DNA from: an uncultured Lacinutrix sp. | Lineage (GTDB): Bacteria; Bacteroidota; Bacteroidia; Flavobacteriales; Flavobacteriaceae | Direction: 5' to 3' | Length of the DNA: 64,000 nt | Assembly (NCBI RefSeq): GCF_947500325.1 | Contig: NZ_CANMRQ010000002.1 | Span: 186,001 to 250,000 of the forward strand | Shown: in pieces, positions 61,668-64,000 of the stretch | Layout: each line of letters begins with the position of its first letter | How positions within the stretch are numbered: position 1 is the stretch's first letter | Notes under the pieces: model-generated | Seen by the model: the letters and a program-made list of their open reading frames with translations, nothing else | Told to the model about the DNA's origin: nothing | Database searches by the model: none | Translations under genes and position numbers: made by a program

Positions 61668-62939
61668 TTATTCAATTGTAGAGAATCCTGTATAAGGAAC
61701 TAAAACATCAGGAATAGTTATACCATTTTCAGTTTGATAATTCTCTAAAATACCAGCTAAAACACGTGGTAATGCTAATGAACTACCATTTAATGTATGC
61801 GCTAATTCATTTTTACCATTACTATTTTTAAAACGTAGCTTTAAACGATTAGCTTGATAAGTTTCAAAATTAGAAACACTAGATATTTCTAACCAACGAT
61901 CTTGTGCAGTTGAAAACACTTCAAAATCGTAAGTCATTGCAGATGGGAAACCAGTATCTCCACCGCATAAACGTAAAATTCTATAAGGTAATTTTAGCTC
62001 ACGTAAAATGGTTTTTATATGTTCAATCATTCCATCAAATGCTTTATAAGAATTATCAGGATGCTCCACACGAATAATTTCTACCTTATCAAATTGGTGC
62101 AATCTATTTAATCCGCGAACATGAGCTCCATAACTTCCTGCTTCACGCCTAAAGCATGGTGTATAGCCGGTTATTCCTATTGGTAAATCTGCTTCATTTA
62201 ATAGTACATCTCTAAAAACATTTGTACCTGGTACTTCAGCCGTTGGAATTAAATATAAATTATCGCGAGAATCATGATACATTTGGCCTTCTTTATCTGG
62301 TAATTGACCAGTACCATAACAAGACGCTTCATTTACTAAATGTGGTAGCTGATATTCTGTATAACCAGCATCAGTATTCTTGTCTAAAAAGTAGGCAATT
62401 AAAGCACGTTGTAATCTAGCACCTTTCCCTTTGTATACAGGAAAACCAGCACCAGAAATTTTATTCCCTAGTTCAAAATCAATAAGGTCGTATTTTTTAG
62501 CTAAATCCCAATGTGGCATCGCATTTTCATTCAATTTTGGGATGTCTCCTTCAGTAAATATCTCTTCGTTATCCGCTTCGCTATTTCCTGCAGGTACAGA
62601 TGTGTGTGGTACGTTAGGGATTTGATATAACAACTGAGTTAAAGCATCTTCTTTTGAGTTTAACTGTTCTTTTAGTGTTTTTTCATTATTCTTTAAAAGT
62701 GTCGTTTTTTCTTTTAGAATATTGGCTTCTGCAGCTTTTCCAGATTTATATAAGTTACCAATTTCTTTGGAGATTGAATTAGATTCTGCTTTAGTATTGT
62801 CTAATTCACTTTGTAAAGCTCGTCTCGCTTCATCAACAGCAATCACTTCATTTACAATAGTAGTAGCATCAAAATTTCTTTTTGCTAAACCAGTGATAAT
62901 TGCATCTTTGTTTTCTCTAATAAATGGTACTTGTAACAT
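61668..62939 (-). CDS. serS: Seryl-tRNA synthetase
   Basis: Charges tRNA-Ser (and tRNA-Sec where present). The 423-residue protein has the N-terminal antiparallel coiled-coil arm (about residues 30-105, ALQSELDNTKAESNSISKEI) and class II motifs: GARLQRALIAYFLDK region (motif 1), TPCFRREAGSYGAHVRGLNR (motif 2) and LNGSSLALPRVLAGILENYQ (motif 3). A full-length normal enzyme. It probably reads from its own promoter in the 205-base gap upstream. Confidence 0.97.
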   Translation of the reverse strand: MLQVPFIRENKDAIITGLAKRNFDATTIVNEVIAVDEARRALQSELDNTKAESNSISKEIGNLYKSGKAAEANILKEKTTLLKNNEKTLKEQLNSKEDALTQLLYQIPNVPHTSVPAGNSEADNEEIFTEGDIPKLNENAMPHWDLAKKYDLIDFELGNKISGAGFPVYKGKGARLQRALIAYFLDKNTDAGYTEYQLPHLVNEASCYGTGQLPDKEGQMYHDSRDNLYLIPTAEVPGTNVFRDVLLNEADLPIGITGYTPCFRREAGSYGAHVRGLNRLHQFDKVEIIRVEHPDNSYKAFDGMIEHIKTILRELKLPYRILRLCGGDTGFPSAMTYDFEVFSTAQDRWLEISSVSNFETYQANRLKLRFKNSNGKNELAHTLNGSSLALPRVLAGILENYQTENGITIPDVLVPYTGFSTIE

Positions 62940-63041
62940 AAATTTTATTTTGGACGTTATCTAAAGGTCAGGCTATTCGCTAAATCTTTTTGTGGAAAAA
63001 ACAAAAAGCATATTGCCATAATTATGTAGCAATCACGATGT

Positions 63042-63066
63042 ATTACTCAATATATTTATGAGTAAT
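63042..63066. repeat. Inverted repeat upstream of serS
   Basis: ATTACTCA (63042-63049) and TGAGTAAT (63059-63066) with a 9-base spacer, in the gap between serS and the HTTM gene. TGAGTAAT-like palindromes suit a dimeric repressor; it lies about 100 bases upstream of the serS ATG and just after the convergent end of the HTTM gene transcript. Confidence 0.4.
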
Positions 63067-63144
63067 CCTTAACGCAAGGGTATAACTTCAATTTAAAGAC
63101 GTAAAAGTAGTAAGATTTAGTGTGTTGTAAAATAAAAAGTGTGC

Positions 63145-64000
63145 CTATTTTGAAGGCAATATCCAATCATTATGTTTAAAGATATTCCATTTGGCATTTG
63201 CCATGTCTACTTCTGGGTTAATTAATTGCCTGTGAGGCTTGCCATTTACACTAACATATGCATTAACATAAATTGAAATATCCTTCCCTTTTTCTTTATA
63301 TTCTTTTTTTAAACGCTGTGCAAATTGCCATATAACATCAGGTTTAGAACTTGCTAATCTTATTTGTTTTTTTGAGAGATAATGCTTAAGATTAACTCTT
63401 ATTTCTTTTTTGGATTCTTTGTCTACAATTTTATAAGTTGTGGTACTCGTTTTAGAACGTAACATCATTCGCCAAGACATTCTATGGCCTTCTTCTGTCC
63501 ATAATACATTATCTTCTATAAAATGATGGCGTAGAGGTAATGCAATTTGTATTACAAAATAGATAGAAGCTAGTGTAATTAAGACAGGTTTGTATTTAGG
63601 TACTATTACTTTAGAATCTGTATATAACTCTTTCTTTTTTAGAAAAATATTTTTAACAGTTTTTGGTTTAAAAAAGAATAAACAAAATGCTAAAGATAGA
63701 TATGGAAATACACCAACTTGAAATACTATGGAATTAAACAAATGAAAAAAGATCGAAGCAAAAAAAGCATATTTTCTTGTAGGTTTAAATAACAATAATG
63801 GAATAATTAACCCATCAAATAAAATGCCTCCATAGCCTACCAAGTAAGGCATAAAATCATTTTGTAGAAAACCTCCTATTATGGGATAATTGATTTTGCC
63901 TTGCATTAATAATTTAGGAACTGTTAAATCTATCCAATCTGGATACATTTTAGCAATAGAAGCATAAGAATAAAGAATGAACAATTGTAATATAAATATC
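63145..64000 (-). CDS. HTTM (vitamin K-dependent gamma-carboxylase-like) membrane protein, 3' part
   Basis: The frame runs off the window edge (reading IFILQLFILYSYASIAKMYP at its visible start), so only the C-terminal 280 or so residues are seen. Membrane helices (MPYLVGYGGILFDGLIIPLL, YAFFASIFFHLFNSIVFQV, FPYLSLAFCLFFF) and the HTTM pattern AKMYPDWID, FHLFNSIVFQVGVFPYLS and ALPLRHHFIEDNVLWTEEGH-type block RMSWRMMLR are typical. The soluble C-terminal part has KLVINPEVD-type LINPEVDMANAKWNIF. Related to gamma-glutamyl carboxylase; substrate in bacteria is unknown. The gene may not have carboxylase activity. Confidence 0.85.
   Translation of the reverse strand, partial: IFILQLFILYSYASIAKMYPDWIDLTVPKLLMQGKINYPIIGGFLQNDFMPYLVGYGGILFDGLIIPLLLFKPTRKYAFFASIFFHLFNSIVFQVGVFPYLSLAFCLFFFKPKTVKNIFLKKKELYTDSKVIVPKYKPVLITLASIYFVIQIALPLRHHFIEDNVLWTEEGHRMSWRMMLRSKTSTTTYKIVDKESKKEIRVNLKHYLSKKQIRLASSKPDVIWQFAQRLKKEYKEKGKDISIYVNAYVSVNGKPHRQLINPEVDMANAKWNIFKHNDWILPSK

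Noticed and set aside
1-64000. tRNA, rRNA, CRISPR array, insertion sequence, prophage or integron
   Set aside because: None was seen by eye in the intergenic regions or gene set; a tRNAscan or IS search could still find something short.

Overview
The window looks like the chromosome of a marine-type member of the Flavobacteriaceae (Bacteroidota). The DNA is AT-rich. Promoter -7 boxes fit the Bacteroidota consensus TAnnTTTG, there are CarboxypepD_reg/TonB-dependent receptors paired with lipoproteins, and type IX secretion (T9SS) C-terminal sorting domains occur in three proteins. DUF1501/DUF1800, DUF4199, DUF4286 and a 37-45 residue exported peptide type are also typical of this group. I saw no phage, insertion sequence, integrase, CRISPR array, tRNA or rRNA. 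Most of the window is ordinary core chromosome with a few unusual cassettes.

Layout. 0-6.6 kb: tyrosine catabolism (homogentisate dioxygenase, cut by the window edge, and 4-hydroxyphenylpyruvate dioxygenase), then a tightly packed operon of a DUF3108 protein, tryptophan 2,3-dioxygenase, an M23 metallopeptidase lipoprotein and glucose-6-phosphate isomerase. 6.8-17.3 kb: two TonB-dependent receptor/lipoprotein pairs; the second is divergent from a secreted endonuclease/exonuclease/phosphatase-family enzyme, and the two promoters are mirror images. 17.4-22.5 kb: small membrane protein, histone-deacetylase-like enzyme, Tex, OmpA-type lipoprotein, lipocalin-like lipoprotein. 22.7-26.0 kb: a free-standing T9SS sorting domain, an alpha/beta hydrolase, a membrane-anchored LytTR regulator and a serine hydrolase. 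26.1-35.7 kb: MetG (carrying an in-frame copy of an intergenic repeat), a DUF1501/DUF1800 pair, an LD-carboxypeptidase, YraN, a TPR/HTH regulator and a T9SS cargo. 35.8-41.7 kb: a small secreted protein, a TlpA-like thioredoxin, Mfd, a TerB-like protein.

41.7-47.7 kb is the most interesting block: fructose-1,6-bisphosphatase, two coiled-coil proteins (the second with a possible longin/roadblock-like C-terminus), a Rab/Ras-like small GTPase and two tandem-duplicated hybrid histidine kinases, one of which has lost the receiver phospho-acceptor Asp and the Glu/Asp next to the phospho-His. I read this as a candidate prokaryotic small-GTPase/two-component signalling cassette.

47.9-52.5 kb: an operon of GNAT acetyltransferase, monofunctional aspartokinase, an OlsF-like double acyltransferase (aminolipid synthesis) and a CarboxypepD_reg protein. 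52.5-64 kb: an orphan ArsR regulator with its probable operator, a LEA-like repeat protein, several small cytoplasmic proteins, a membrane LuxR regulator with a hydroxyacid dehydrogenase and a cupin, MgtE, KsgA, DUF4286, a large TPR protein, a 40-residue exported peptide, SerS and an HTTM/gamma-carboxylase-like membrane protein that runs off the end.

Start codons were adjusted where the longest frame began at a TTG or GTG upstream of a clear signal peptide, a promoter element or a family-typical N-terminus. All functions are read from the sequence by eye; no database search was run.
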